From Motacilla alba alba (lineage: Eukaryota; Chordata; Aves; Passeriformes; Motacillidae), in contig NC_052019.1 of the NCBI RefSeq assembly GCF_015832195.1, positions 2,589,685 to 2,653,684 of the forward strand: a stretch of DNA of 64,000 nucleotides, in the 5' to 3' direction. Below, one piece after another: positions 48,857-59,949 of this stretch (the first letter of the stretch is position 1; each line of letters starts with the position of its first letter). The notes under the pieces are model-generated. The model ran no database searches and was not told where the DNA came from. It saw only the letters and a list, made by a program, of their open reading frames with translations. Made by a program: the position numbers and the translations under genes.

Positions 48857-49711
48857 ACTTGGACAGAAAAACAGCCCAGACACAAGTCTGCGGGTTTTGT
48901 GTGCTTGCCTGGTTGAGGTGCAGGCTCGGGAGAAGAAGACGCTTTTAGGGAAAAGTGGAGGTAAAAAGTGAGGGTTTCAGGTCAATGAACTGAGGGAGGG
49001 AGGGAGGGAGAGGGAGCTGCAGACCACGGCTGAACCACAGCAAACTCCAGGCTCAACACTGGGCAGCCCAAAACCAGAAGTTTTAGGACAAAGCTGAGAG
49101 CCTGCAAGACCCCAACAACCCAGAACACCCAAAGTCATTACAATTTGATCTATACCTTCAGTGGTGATGAATAAATTAAGCCTGAAGGGGGGAATAAGGA
49201 GACACCAGAAATCCTGGATCATTCAGACACATTTTCTTATTCAGCCACACCAAGGGATGTGCAAAGGGGGGTTTGAAGTGTGAAATCAGGATTACAATTA
49301 ATTCCTTCCCCCAACAAGATAAAAAGGGAAGGTCAGTGTTTCGTACAAATTCATTCAGCCCTCCTTTGCCTTTGGAAGCATCCAGAGGAGTTGACAGCGA
49401 GGAGCCGAGCCAGGCTCTTCCTCAGGACTGCTCCTGCTCCTCCCCACATGCTGTGTGTGAAGGCAGCAGGGATCCAAACACGTGGGAGGTGGGATCACAG
49501 GCACAGCAACAGGGCTGAGCCAGGCTGCCGGAGCCTCCAAGTTTCCCCTCACCCCCTTTCCCACAGGCGTTAACCCTTCGGAGGCAGCACAGCCAGACCC
49601 GGGGCCCTTCTCCACCACTTCTGTGGCCAATTTCTACATTCCAAGGAAGGATCTGTGTTTTCCAGGGGGGCTCTGGACGCAGGACAGGCCGGGAGCCCCG
49701 TGGCAGGGCTG
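48857..49711. other. Convergent 3' space between mesotocin and MRPS26
   Basis: No gene. It must hold the MRPS26 3' end, but no canonical AATAAA was seen on the minus strand close to the MRPS26 stop. Confidence 0.5.
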
Positions 49712-52700
49712 CTATGACAGCACCGTGCGCTTGACGATCCGCCCGTCCTTGTCGATGGCGAAGTTGTAGTTCCGGGGGTTGTCCAGGCACTCCTGGATCC
49801 GAGCCTCCAGGTTCTCGGGGGTGATGAAGTTTTTGGCTTCCTCCTGAAGCAAAGGACAAGGATTGTCCCCCTCAGGATTGTCCCACCCTGTTCCCAGAGC
49901 TCCGGCTCAAGCTCTCTCCCATCCACACGCTGTCAACACCCCTGGGAGGTGCTGACGCTTGTGTTCCCAGCTGCCAGCTGAAAAATCCGTGGAAAACAAG
50001 CTCACAGCTTCCACATGGCTCCCTGGGAAATTCTGGGAATTCTGGCAGGGAATTCTGGCAGCCTGCTTGCCAGGAGGCACCAGCTGCTCTTACCTGCAGC
50101 TGGAGAACCTCCTTCTCCTTCTCCTCCAGGAAAGCCTCCATTTTCCTGGCCTGTTTCTCTGCAATCTCTAACTTCCTCCTCTTCTGCTCCTCCTCTTCTT
50201 TCCTGAGTCTCTCCTCTCTGCCAGACAGAAAGGAAAATGTGATGGATGAGGTGACACATCCACCCCCAGGACAGCAGGAGGCTGCCCAGAGCACCTGGAC
50301 TTGGCCCTCAGCAGCAAAAGGCACAGGAACCACGAGAGCTGCAGAGGCAGATTCATTAAAAAAGGTCAGGATTTCCCAGAATCACAGAATCCATTAGGGT
50401 GGAAAAGGCTGTGTCCTCTTGTCCTCTGCTCCCAGGCTGCCAGGAAGCAGATCCTGACCCATCCTGGCTGCACCCTCCTGTCAGGGAGCTGTGGAGAGTG
50501 ACAAGGTCTCCCTTGAGCCTCCTTCTGCCCCCCAGCTGCTCCTACAGGGGTCTGGAGCTGTGTTCCAGCCCCTTCCCCAGCTTTGCTGCCTTTCCCTGGA
50601 CACACTCCAGCATCTCCACGTCCTTCCTAAACTGGGGGGCCCAGAGCTGGACACAGCACTCGAGGTGCTGCCCAAGCAGTGCTGAGCACAGGGGAAGAAT
50701 CCCTTCCCTGCTCCTGCTGGCCACACCATTCCTGATCCAGGCCAGGAGCCAGCCTGGCCCCCTGGGCACGCTGCTGGCTCGTGCCCAGCCTGCTGTCCAT
50801 CAGTCCCCACAGGTCCTCTCTGCCTGGCTGCTCTCCAGCCCCTCTGTCCCCAGCCTGCAGCGCTGCAGGGGTTGTTGTGGCCATTGCTGATCCTCATCTC
50901 CTTGGACTCGGCCCCTGGATCCACCTGTGCAGGTCCCTGTGCAGAGCCCTCCTGCCCTGCAGCACACCCACGCTCACGCCCAGCTCGGTGTCACTGCAAA
51001 TCTGCTGCTGCCACGCACATCACCAGCAAAGACATCAAACGGAGCTGAGCCCTGACCCCTGGGGACACCTCTGGTGGCTGGGAGTGACCACTCCCCGCCG
51101 GGCCCGGCCCTGAACCAGTTCCTAACTCAGGAGTGACCCTGCCCAAGGTTCTCTGTGAACGCCAGCCCAGTCCTGCCCGAGCAGAAGGCAGCGCAGGCGG
51201 GGCAGTGTCCCCTGGCCCTGCAGGGGCCGTGCTGACCTGCGTGCCCTCTGCCGGGCGTTCTCCTCCTCGTTCCAGGCCATCAGGCGCCGGTGCTCCTCCA
51301 GCTCCTCCAGCGAGTCCTCGGCCAGGCGCTCCTCCCGCTTCCTCTGCAGCACCTCGGCCCTGAACTCCGCCCTGCAGCGGGAGGGGAGGGCCCTGAGCTC
51401 CTCCTGCCCGGGGCTGGGAGCACAGCGGCTCCTGCCCAGACTGCCCGGCAGCAGAGCCAGCCCAAGCACCCTGCCCCACAGCGCTCCCAGACCCACTACC
51501 CTGCCCCACAGCGCTCCCAGTCCCACCACCCTGCCCCACAGCGCTCCCAGTCCCACCACCCTGCCCCACAGCGCTCCCAGTCCCACCACCCTGCCCCTCT
51601 CCTGCCCCACAGCATTCCCAGTCCCATGATCCCCACTCTTCCCTGCCCCACAGCATTCCCAGTCCCACCACCCTGCCCCTCCCCTGCCCCACAGCGCTCC
51701 CAGATCCATGATCCCCACTCTTCCCTGCCCCACAGCGTTCCCAGTCCCATGATCCCCACTCTTCCCTGCCCCACAGCGTTCCCAGTCCCATGATCCCCAC
51801 TCTTCCCTGCCCCCAGCATTCCCAGTCCCACCATCCCCACTCTTCCCTGCCCCCAGTGCTCCCAGTCCCACCATCCCCACTCTTCCCTGCCCCTATCAGT
51901 CCAAACCCCACCACTCTTTCCCACCCCCAGTGTCCCAGATCTCCCCGCTCCTGTCACAAAGTGCCCCACACCCGCCCCTCCTCTGCCCCACAGCCCCTCA
52001 CAGCGGCCCCAAATGGCCACAGGCCTGACCCTCCCCAGCCTCACAGCCCCATTTCCAGCCTCCCACCCCACAGCCAGCCCCACAACCCTCTCTCGTTCCG
52101 CATCAGCCCTCCCAGCACTTCATTCATCCTCCAGCTCCATCCCCAGAGCCGCAGCCACCCCCAACCTTCCCCTGCCCCACGGCAGCCTCACAGCCCCTGT
52201 CCCCAGCCAGCCCTGTACCCAGGCCAGCCAGCCCCCAGAAACCCCACAGCCACCCCTGCCCCACACCCAGCCCTTCAACCTTCCCCTGCCCCATAACCAG
52301 TCCCTTTCCCAAACCCATAAGCACCCCCAGTCCCACAACCACCCCCAGCCCTCCTCGGCCCCATAACCAGTCCCGATCTTCCCCTGCCCCACAGCCTGTC
52401 CCTTACCCAAACCCACAAGCACCCTCAGCCCCATGACCAGCCCCACAACCACCCCCAGCCCTCTGCTGCCCCATAACCAGTCCCTTTCCCAACCCCACAA
52501 CCACCCCCAGCCCCATAACCAGTCCCGACCTTCCCCTGCCCCACAGCCTGTCCCTTACCCAAACCCACAACCACCCCAGCCCTCCCCTGCCCCACAGCCT
52601 GTCCCTTTCCCAAACCCACAACCACCCCCAGCCCTCCTCAGCCCCACAACCACCCCCAGCCCTCTCCTGCCCCATAACCACTCCCAGCCTTCTCCTGCCC

Positions 52701-53509
52701 CATAACCAGCCCCTTTCCCAACCCCACAACCACCCCCAGCCCCATAACCGGTCCCGATCTTCCCCTGCCCCATAGCCTGTCCCTTACCCAAACCTACAAC
52801 CACCCCCACCCCTGCCCAGCCCCATAACCACCCACAGCCAGTCTCTAACCCAAACCCACAACCCACAACCACCCTCAGCCCCATAACCAGCCCCGACCTT
52901 CCCCTGCCCCACAGCCAGTCCCTCAAACAGCCCCACAACCACCCCCAGCCCTCTCCTGCCCCATAACCAGTCCCTTTCCCAACCCCACAACCACCCTCAG
53001 CCTTGCCCTGCCCCACAGCCAGTCTCTAACCCAAACCTACAACCCACAACCACCCTCAGCCCCATAACCAGCCCCGACCTTCCCCTGCCCCACAGCCAGT
53101 CCCTCAAACAGCCCCACAGCCAGCCCCAGAGCAGCCCATGTCCGCCCTTCCCCTGCCCCACAGCCGCCCCTGCCTCCAGCCCCCCAGAGGCGCCCATCTC
53201 CACGGGCACAGCCCAACCCTGACGTGCCCCAGAGCCCCATGCCCAGCCCCGGTACCGGAGGGCGCTGAGCACCAGCCGGTGCTGCCGGTACCGCTCCAGC
53301 ACCACCAGCAGCTCCTCGGGGTCCACGGGCGGCGGCAGCTTCACGCGGCCCGCCTTGGACTTGGCGGGGGGGTCGTGCCGGGTCTTGCGGCCCCGCGCCG
53401 GCACGGCCCGCGGGCCCCAGGCGGGGCAGAGCCCCGGGAAGGGGCCGGGGCCCAGCGCGGCCGGGAGCGGGACGGGCCCCGGGCGGCAGCGCCTCAGCGC
53501 CCGCAGCAT
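49712..53509 (-). CDS. MRPS26: MRPS26 (mitochondrial small ribosomal subunit protein mS26)
   Basis: Four exons on the minus strand: 53509-53256, 51371-51237, 50217-50094 and 49843-49712, phases 2, 1-2 and 0 closing correctly to 214 residues (human 205). The N-terminus is a presequence ([11 protein letters not shown]...). Conserved blocks: [15 protein letters not shown] in exon 1, [12 protein letters not shown] in exon 2, a long charged helix [20 protein letters not shown] in exon 3, and the C-terminal [13 protein letters not shown] plus NYNFAI in exon 4. Exon 4 has no ATG and is identified only by homology and splice sites. Role: structural protein of the 28S mitoribosomal subunit. It converges on mesotocin and lies just downstream of GNRH2 on the same strand, as in human. 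Intron 1 is swollen to 1.9 kb by two tandem arrays. Confidence 0.96.
50374..51115 (-). mobile_element. CR1 LINE 3'-region fragment in MRPS26 intron 2
   Basis: A long (about 740 bp) CR1 piece in reverse orientation, ending in the 3' signature CCCAGAATCACAGAATCCAT. It includes CTGGACACACTCCAGCATCT and CCACACCATTCCTGATCCAG. It lies in sense with MRPS26. Confidence 0.9.
51478..51905. repeat. ~31-bp minisatellite in MRPS26 intron 1, near exon 2
   Basis: About 13 units of CCTGCCCCACAGCGCTCCCA followed by GTCCCACCAC, then GTCCCATGATCCCCACTCTT variants. Confidence 0.92.
52235..53130. repeat. C-rich minisatellite in MRPS26 intron 1, CCCCATAACCAGTCCC units
   Basis: Imperfect units of 50-60 bases combining CCCCATAACCAGTCCCTTTC, CCAACCCCACAACCACCCCC and AGCCCTCCCCTGCCCC; a higher-order block near 53030-53110 repeats one near 52850-52930. 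No G-rich stops, so open frames on both strands are artefacts. Confidence 0.92.
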
Positions 53510-53590
53510 GGCGGCGCCGGGAGTGACGGCACGGCGCGGGGAGTGACGTCACAGCCCGCGCGCGCGGCGCCGCGGGAAGGGAGGGGAGCG
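53510..53590 (-). promoter_or_regulatory. MRPS26 CpG-rich promoter
   Basis: A short TATA-less CpG-dense stretch (GGGAGTGACGTCACAGCCCG, GCGCGCGCGG) lies just upstream of the MRPS26 ATG. TGACGTCA at 53543-53550 is a perfect CRE/ATF palindrome. Confidence 0.65.
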
Positions 53591-53629
53591 GGGTGTGATG
53601 GGAAATGGAGTTCGGGAGTCGTGAGGGAC

Positions 53630-54480
53630 ACGGACACCCGTGGGACAGGGACAGCCGGGGGACACGGACACCGGACACCGGCTGGAACAGGGACATGCTA
53701 CTCGGGACGGGGACAGCCCAGGGACACGGACACCCGTGGGACAGGGACAGCCAGGGGACACGGACACCGGACACCGGCTGGAACAGGGACATGCTACTCG
53801 GGACGGGGACAGCCCAGGGACACGGACACCCGTGGGACAGGGACAGCCAGGGGACAGGGACACCGGACACCGGCTGGAACAGGGACATGCTACTCGGGAC
53901 GGGGACAGCCCAGGGACACGGACACCCGTGGGACAGGGACAGCCAGGGGACACGGACATCCGTGGGACATATGGACACCGGCAGGGATAGGGACACTCTG
54001 CGCAGGATAGGGACAGCCAGGGGACACGCACAATCGTGGGGAAGCGACACCCGTGGGACACACGGACATCCGTGGGACAGGGACATCGGCGGGGATAGGG
54101 ACAACCTACACGGGACAGGGACAGCCAGGGGACACGGACACCGGCGGGGACAGGGACACCCGTGGGACACGGGCACCCGTGGGACAGGGACACCCTACAC
54201 GGGACAGGGACTTCCGTGGGACACGGGCACCCGTGGGATACACGGACACCCTACACGGGACAGGGACTTCCGTGGGACACGGGCACCCGTGGGATACACG
54301 GACACCGGCGGGAATAGGGACACCCTACACGGGACAGGGACACCGGCGGGGACAGGGACACCCGTGGGACACACGGACACCTGTGGGACAGGGACACCCT
54401 ACACGGGACAGGGACACCCGTGTGACACGGCACCTGCGGGACAGGGACACCGCCACGGGACACGGCACCCCAAAATGGGA
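53630..54480. repeat. GGGACACGGACACC satellite with a 96-bp higher-order unit
   Basis: The left part repeats a 96-base block three times (same word CACGGACACCCG at 53725, 53821 and 53917), each built of GGGACAGGGACAGCC and GGACACCGG sub-units. The right part is a looser array of GGGACACCCGTGGGACA and ACCCTACACGGGACAGGGAC units. Confidence 0.93.
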
Positions 54481-54706
54481 CAGCCGCCCCCACGGGACAC
54501 GAATTCCCCACCCAAGGATCCCAAGGGAGGCGACACCTCCCACCCACGGGACACGGCATCCCTCTGGGGACACAGCCCCCGCCCCAAGCCACCCGGGACC
54601 CCGAGGGACACCAGTGTCCCCATGGCACACATGCCACCCCCCCCAGCATCCCGCCCCCACGCGAGCCCCTCCATCACCATCGCTGCGCACAAATCCCCCC
54701 AGCCCC

Positions 54707-54712
54707 TTTATT
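54707..54712 (-). terminator. GNRH2 polyadenylation signal (AATAAA, minus strand)
   Basis: TTTATT on the plus strand, 47 bases beyond the GNRH2 stop. It supports the inferred last exon. Confidence 0.75.
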
Positions 54713-54758
54713 CCCACGGGAGGGTCCCGGCTCGCTCCTGGGGGGTCGCGGGCTCCGG

Positions 54759-57028
54759 TCAGGGGCGCAGCAGGGGCAGCTGTGGGAGAGGGGAGGGGGC
54801 ATCGGTCAGTCCCGGTTCCGGGGACCCCCAGGATGGATCAATCCCGGTCCCGGGGACCCCCAGGATGGGTCAGACTCGGTCCTGGGGACCCCCAGGATGG
54901 GTCAGACCCGGTCCCGGGGACCCCCAGGATGCGTCAGACTCGGTCCCGGGGACCACCAGGATGGATCAGTCCTGGTCCTGGGGATCCCCAGGATGGATCA
55001 GACTCGGTCCCGGGGACCCCAAGGATGGATCAGTCCCGGTCCCGGGGACCCCCAGGATGGGTCAGTCCCGGTCCCGGGGACCCCCAGGATGGGTCAGACT
55101 CGGTCCCGGGGACCCCAGGATGGATCAGTCCCGGTCCCGGGGTCCCCCAGGATGGATCAGTCCTGGTCCTGGGGATCCCCAGGATGGATCAGACTCGGTC
55201 CCGGGGACCACCAGGATGGATCAGTCCTGGTCCTGGGGATCCCCAGGATGGATCAGACTCGGTCCCGGGGACCCCAAGGATGGATCAGTCCCGGTCCTGG
55301 AGACCCCCAGGATGGGTCAGTCCCGGTCCCGGGGACCCCCAGGATGGATCAGACTCGGTCCCGGGGACCCCCAGGATGGGTCAGTCCCGGTCCCGGGGAC
55401 CCCCAGGATGGATCAGACTCGGTCCCGGGGACCCCCAGGATGGGTCAGACTCGGTCCTGGGGACCCCCAGGATGGATGAGTCCCGGTCCCGGGAACCCCC
55501 AGGATGGGTCAGTCCCGGTCCCGGGGACCCCCAGGATGGGTCAGACCCGGTCCCGGGGATCCCAAGGATGGATCAGTCCCGGGGACCCCCAGGATGGATC
55601 AGTCCTGGTCCCGGGGACCCCCAGGATGGATCAGTCCTGGTCCCGGGGACCCCAGGATGGGTCAGTCCCGGTCCTGGGGACCCCAAGGATGGGTCAGTCC
55701 CAGTCCCGGGAACCCCCAGCATCAGTCAGTCCCGGTCCTGGAGACCCCCAGGATGGTCAGTCCTGGTCCCGGGGACCCCAAGGATGGATCAGTCCCGGGG
55801 ACCCCCAGCATCGGTCAGTCCTGGTCCCGAGGACCCCCCCCCCCCCGCCCCCGGACCCCTAGGATCGGTTAATCCCGGTCCCAGGGACGCCAAGGATGGG
55901 TCAGTCCCGGTCCCGGGGACCCCCCCAGGACCCCCCAGCCCCGTTCCCGCTCACCGGCAGCGGCTCCTCCCGCCGGGGGGGACACGGGAGGGGACGGCAG
56001 CGCCAGAGAGGGGACGGGACCTGCGGGAGGGGGGAAAAAAAAGGGGGAAAAGCAGCCGGGATGGGGGGATCACCCCGCGGGTGGGGGGAATTCCAGGGTG
56101 GATAAAGTGTGGGGGATTCGGGGAGGAAGGAGAATGGGTGGGGAAGATAAACACGGGGAAAGGGGATGATCTGGGGGGGGGATCACTCAGGAAAGGGGAT
56201 AAACTGGGGGGGTTATAGCCCTTGGGGGGGATAAACCAGGATAATTTAGGGAGGGGGATAATCTGCAGGGCTTTATAGCCCGTGGGGGTGAAAAATCCGG
56301 ATAACTCAGGGAGGGGGGATAACCTGGGGAGAATTGTAGCCCGTGGGGGTGATAAACCCCCATAATTTAAGGAGAGCGATAACCTGGGGGGGTTATAGCC
56401 CGTGGGGGTGATAAATCTGAATAATTCAGGGAGGGGTTTATAACCCGTGGGGGTGATAAACCCGGAGTGGGGTTTAACCTGGGTCGGGGATAAATCCAAG
56501 GACTGAGCGGGGAGATAATCGCGGGACGGGGACATGATTGCGAGGGGATAGAACCCAGGGAGGATGATTCGGGGCAGGGTAACTCGGGCGGGGATAATCC
56601 AGAGGGATTACAACCCAGGGAGGATGATTTGGAGCAGGGACACTCGGGCGGGGATAATCCAGAGGGATTATAACCCAGGGAGGATGATTCGGGGCAGGGT
56701 AACTCGGGCAGGGATAATCCAGAGGGATTGTAACCCAGGGAGGATGATTTGGGGCAGGGTAACTCGGGCGGGGATAATACAGAGGGAATATAACCCCAGC
56801 AGCAGGGTCGGGGGACACAGCCGGGGTGGGCATCACCCGGGGAGGGAAGGGGATGGCCCGGAGGGGGGTGACCCGCGGGGGACACCCTACCTGGAGGGTG
56901 GTGGGGGTCCGGAGGTCCCGCTTGCCCCCCGGGTACCAGCCGTGGGACCAGTGCTGGCCGCGGGCGCGGGGCAGGGAGCAGCTCAGCAGCAGCAGCGCCA
57001 GCAGCAGCAGCGACCCGCGGGGTGCCAT
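54759..57028 (-). CDS. GNRH2: GNRH2 (gonadotropin-releasing hormone II precursor)
   Basis: Minus-strand coding exons 57028-56891, 56020-55955 and 54779-54759, all phase 0, giving 74 residues. The signal peptide ([21 protein letters not shown]) is followed by [10 protein letters not shown], the invariant GnRH-II decapeptide, then GKR for amidation and cleavage. This first exon is certain. Exons 2 and 3 are inferred from splice signals (CCCTCCCGCAG acceptor, CCGGTGAGC donor, TCTCCCACAG acceptor) and from the AATAAA that follows. The predicted associated peptide is only about 35 residues, rich in proline and arginine, and unlike the longer human one, so the downstream exons could be mis-called. 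A noncoding exon probably ends at 57908. Role: midbrain neuropeptide acting on GnRH receptors. Position between PTPRA and MRPS26, all on one strand, matches human. Confidence 0.88.
54825..55930. repeat. 32-bp minisatellite in GNRH2 intron 2, about 34 copies
   Basis: Units of GATGGATCAGTCCCGGTCCC followed by GGGGACCCCCAG, alternating CAGTCCCGG and CAGACTCGG types. It fills nearly the whole intron between exons 2 and 3. Confidence 0.96.
56160..56470. repeat. Degenerate tandem repeat in GNRH2 intron, GTGGGGGTGATAAACC units
   Basis: Five to seven units of 55-65 bases with TTATAGCCCGTGGGGGTGAT and GATAACCTGGGG words, diverged from each other. Confidence 0.85.
56541..56800. repeat. 60-bp minisatellite in GNRH2 intron, about four copies
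   Basis: The word AACTCGGGCGGGGATAATCC recurs at an exact 60-base period (56581, 56641, 56701, 56761, with single changes). It ends about 90 bases from the decapeptide exon. Confidence 0.95.
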
Positions 57029-57179
57029 GGCCGGGGGGCTGCGGGGACACAGGTGGCCCTGTCCCACCGGCATCCGCTCCGGGGACACCCCCCCGGGGGG
57101 CTGCGGGAGGACTGAGCACCCGTGGGTGCTGCCTGCGGTGGGTTGGGTTCAGTGGAAGGCCAGGGGTTGAGTGGGGGGA

Positions 57180-57735
57180 TGGAGATGCAGAGGGGGTGAG
57201 CACCCATGGGTGGGTTTGGGATGCAGATCCAGAGGGGATGAGCACCCCTGGGTGGGTTTGGGACGCAGATCCAGAGGGGATGAGCACCCATGGGTGGGTT
57301 TGGGACGCAGATCCAGAGGGGATGAGCACCCGTGGGTGGGTTTGGGATGCAGATCCAGAGGGGATGAGCACCCGTGGGTGGTCTGGGATGGGTTTGGGAT
57401 GCAGATCCAGAGGGGATGAGCACCCGTGGGTGGGTTTAGGATGCAGATCCAGAGGGGATGAGCACCCGTGGGTGGGTTTAGGATGCAGATCCAGAGAGGA
57501 TGACCACCCGTGGGTGGGTTTGGGATGCAGACCCAGAGGGGATGAGCACCCCTGGGTGGGTTTGGGATGCAGATCCAGAGAGGATGAGCACCCGTGGGTG
57601 GGTTTGGGATGCAGATCCAGAGGGGATGAGCACCCGTGGGTGGGTTTGGGACGCAGATCCAGAGGGGATGAGCACCCCTGGGTGGTGCTGGGATGGGTTT
57701 GGGATGCAGACCCAGAGTGGGTGAGCACCTCTGGG
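57180..57735. repeat. 42-bp minisatellite in GNRH2 5' intron, about 13 copies
   Basis: Units of GATCCAGAGGGGATGAGCAC followed by CCGTGGGTGGGTTTGGGATG and CA, very regular. It lies between the inferred noncoding exon and the decapeptide exon. Confidence 0.96.
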
Positions 57736-57907
57736 TGCCCTTTGGGGCTGCAGAAGCTGGAGGGGCTCAGCACCCCGGGGTGCTGCTAGGGTTTGGGTCC
57801 AGCATGGGCACTCCCCCCACCCCCCAGACCCCATTTGGGGTCTGATTTTGGGCAAGCAGGACCCCCCACCCCGGGCCCAGCCCGAGCCGTGGCCGGGGCA
57901 GCCTCAC

Positions 57908-58023
57908 CTGGGCGGGCGGTGCCGGTGGTGGCGGTGGCCGGTGGCAGTGGTGGCGGTGGCAGTGGTGGCAGTGGCCAGCAGGGCAGGCACCGCTATTTGA
58001 AGGGCTCGGTGACAATGACGTCG
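57908..58023 (-). promoter_or_regulatory. GNRH2 promoter and noncoding first exon
   Basis: On the minus strand: a CRE-like CGACGTCA at 58023-58016, a TATA-like TTCAAATAGC near 58001-57992, then about 60-80 bases of CCACTGCCACCACC-type repeat ending in CAG at 57908 followed by GTGAGG, a good donor. This suggests transcription from near 57970. Confidence 0.55.
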
Positions 58024-59344
58024 GCCCGGCCACCGTTCCCACGGGGGGCCGTGACCTCGCTGATGGCATCAGCCTCCCCGTGCCAGTGCCCGGCGCCTCC
58101 TTCCCCCCAAATCTGAACAGCACCCTGAGACCCTTTTTTGGGGTTCTGCCCTGGGGACCCCCCAGAAAGGCCTCATTTCCCATTTCCTGGCAGCTGGGAA
58201 TGGGATGGATCCAGATTGTCCCTCTGCAGCCCCAGGGATGCTCTTGTTGAAAGGAAGGGAGCGAATTCCCCGTGCCTCAGTTTCCCTACCCAACCCCAGC
58301 CCTGATTTCCTCGGTTCTCCCCCCATTTCAAATCTGTCACCCCCAAAGTGGGGCCGGATGCTGGCAGTGGAGCCCAGAGCTCCCAGCCGAGGGGATGTGG
58401 CAGAGCTTGGGAAGGGGATTTAGGCAGGATCTGGCCCTGGATGATCTCCAGCAGCTGCTCATCTCTCTGATATTTGCAGTTGGATGCAGGATGGGGCCAG
58501 GGCAGATGCTGTGGCAAAAGCTCAAGGCAGCTCCTGGGTCCCCAAAATTTTCCCCCACACCCCCTGAGATCCTGGGAATGAAGGGAAAAAGGGGAAATGG
58601 AGGGACTTGGGATGGTCCATGTTCCTAGAGTGGAGCATCTGTGGGGGCAAGTGAAGCTCTCCTGTTCAAGGAGGGTCCCCATTTCTTTGGGGTCACCACA
58701 TTTATTTCTGACTGGGACTGACAGCTTCGGTCCAAAGCCCCCAGAATTTAGGAGCTGGAATTAATTAGCAATGGGGTGGTGTTGGGGCTCATGAGGGGTA
58801 CCGGGTGATGGCGTGGGGCTGATGGCAGCAGCCAAGCAACTTTTAGGGGTGTTGTGGGTGGCTGAGGGTGCCCCCTTGCCTGTGTGCCTCCACTGAACCC
58901 CCCTGTGGATCCTGCCTGGATGGAAAAAGCTGAAAAAACTTGGTTATTGACTCATGGGTTGTTTTTACCCAGAATTTCTGAGATTTCAACCCCATATCCT
59001 GGGCCTAGGACATCCCTGTCAATATTCCTGGCCCCTGCCACCCAGCCTGTGCTCCCCAGCACTGTTTGGGGTGTCCAGAGAAATCCTTGGGGTGAAGCCT
59101 CTGCTCCAAACCAGTTCTGCCAGTGCCTGCAGAGGGGATGGAGCTCCCCTGTGAACCTGGCCATGGTGCCCCTGACTGCAGGAGGAACAAGGAAGGCGTT
59201 TCCTCAGGCACTGCTTCATAAGAAAGAAAATAATAATAAAATCACCCATATTTTATGGTTTTTTTTAGTCATGTACAAGTGCTGCACCTCTGGTCCTCAG
59301 GATATTTCTTGAGCCTTTGGATTCTTCTTGAAAGAGAGCAGGCC
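58024..59344. other. GNRH2-PTPRA intergenic
   Basis: No gene or clear repeat family seen. Open frames on both strands lack known motifs. Confidence 0.5.
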
Positions 59345-59568
59345 TGGAGTGGGGATTTGGGAAAAATCCTTCCCTGGGAGGGTGAGGAGCCCTGGCACAG
59401 GGTGCCCAGAGAAGCTGTGGCTGCCCCTGGATCCCTGGGAGCGTCCAAGGCCAGGCTGGATGAGGTTTGGAGAAATCTGGGATAGTGGGAGGTGTCCCTG
59501 CCGGTGGGACTGGGTATTTTGTGAGATCCCTTCCACCCCAAACCATTCCCTCATTCTGTGATCTCTCA
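59345..59568 (+). mobile_element. CR1 LINE 3'-end fragment
   Basis: Contains GGCACAGGGTGCCCAGAGAA, CGTCCAAGGCCAGGCTGGAT, AAACCATTCCCTCATTCTGTG at the end. Confidence 0.9.
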
Positions 59569-59949
59569 GGCTGCCAGGAAAAATAATCTGACATCATCTC
59601 CAGCAGCAGCTGGGGATGGAGCTCCCCTGCAGCACAGAGCCCCAGCAGGGATGGCAGGGCCACTGTGATCACCCTCAGCTCAGGGCCACGGGGCCAGCCC
59701 CAATCCCTGCTCGAAAATCCAGCTCCAAACACACAGACCTTTCCTGCAGGGAGCAAAAATCCTTTTGTTTTCCTGGGGTTTGCTTTTTTTGGGGTGGAAA
59801 TCCCAACATTTGGGTGCTGCTGTGTGGCAATTACACTTTCCAAACCAGCAGTACATGGTGGCCTGACCCTGAGGGAGGAAAGTTTTTAGCTTCTGGTACA
59901 AAAATGAGGGTATTTGTATATAAACACACACAGAGAATGAGCTTTTTTT

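Noticed and set aside
53037..56218. Frames of 379, 624 and 721 codons around MRPS26 and GNRH2
   Set aside because: They run through the GGGACACGG and 32-bp arrays and across clear exons of real genes on the other strand.
57767..58183. Possible extra small gene upstream of GNRH2
   Set aside because: The frame is driven by the CCACC microsatellite of the GNRH2 leader; no start context or homology.
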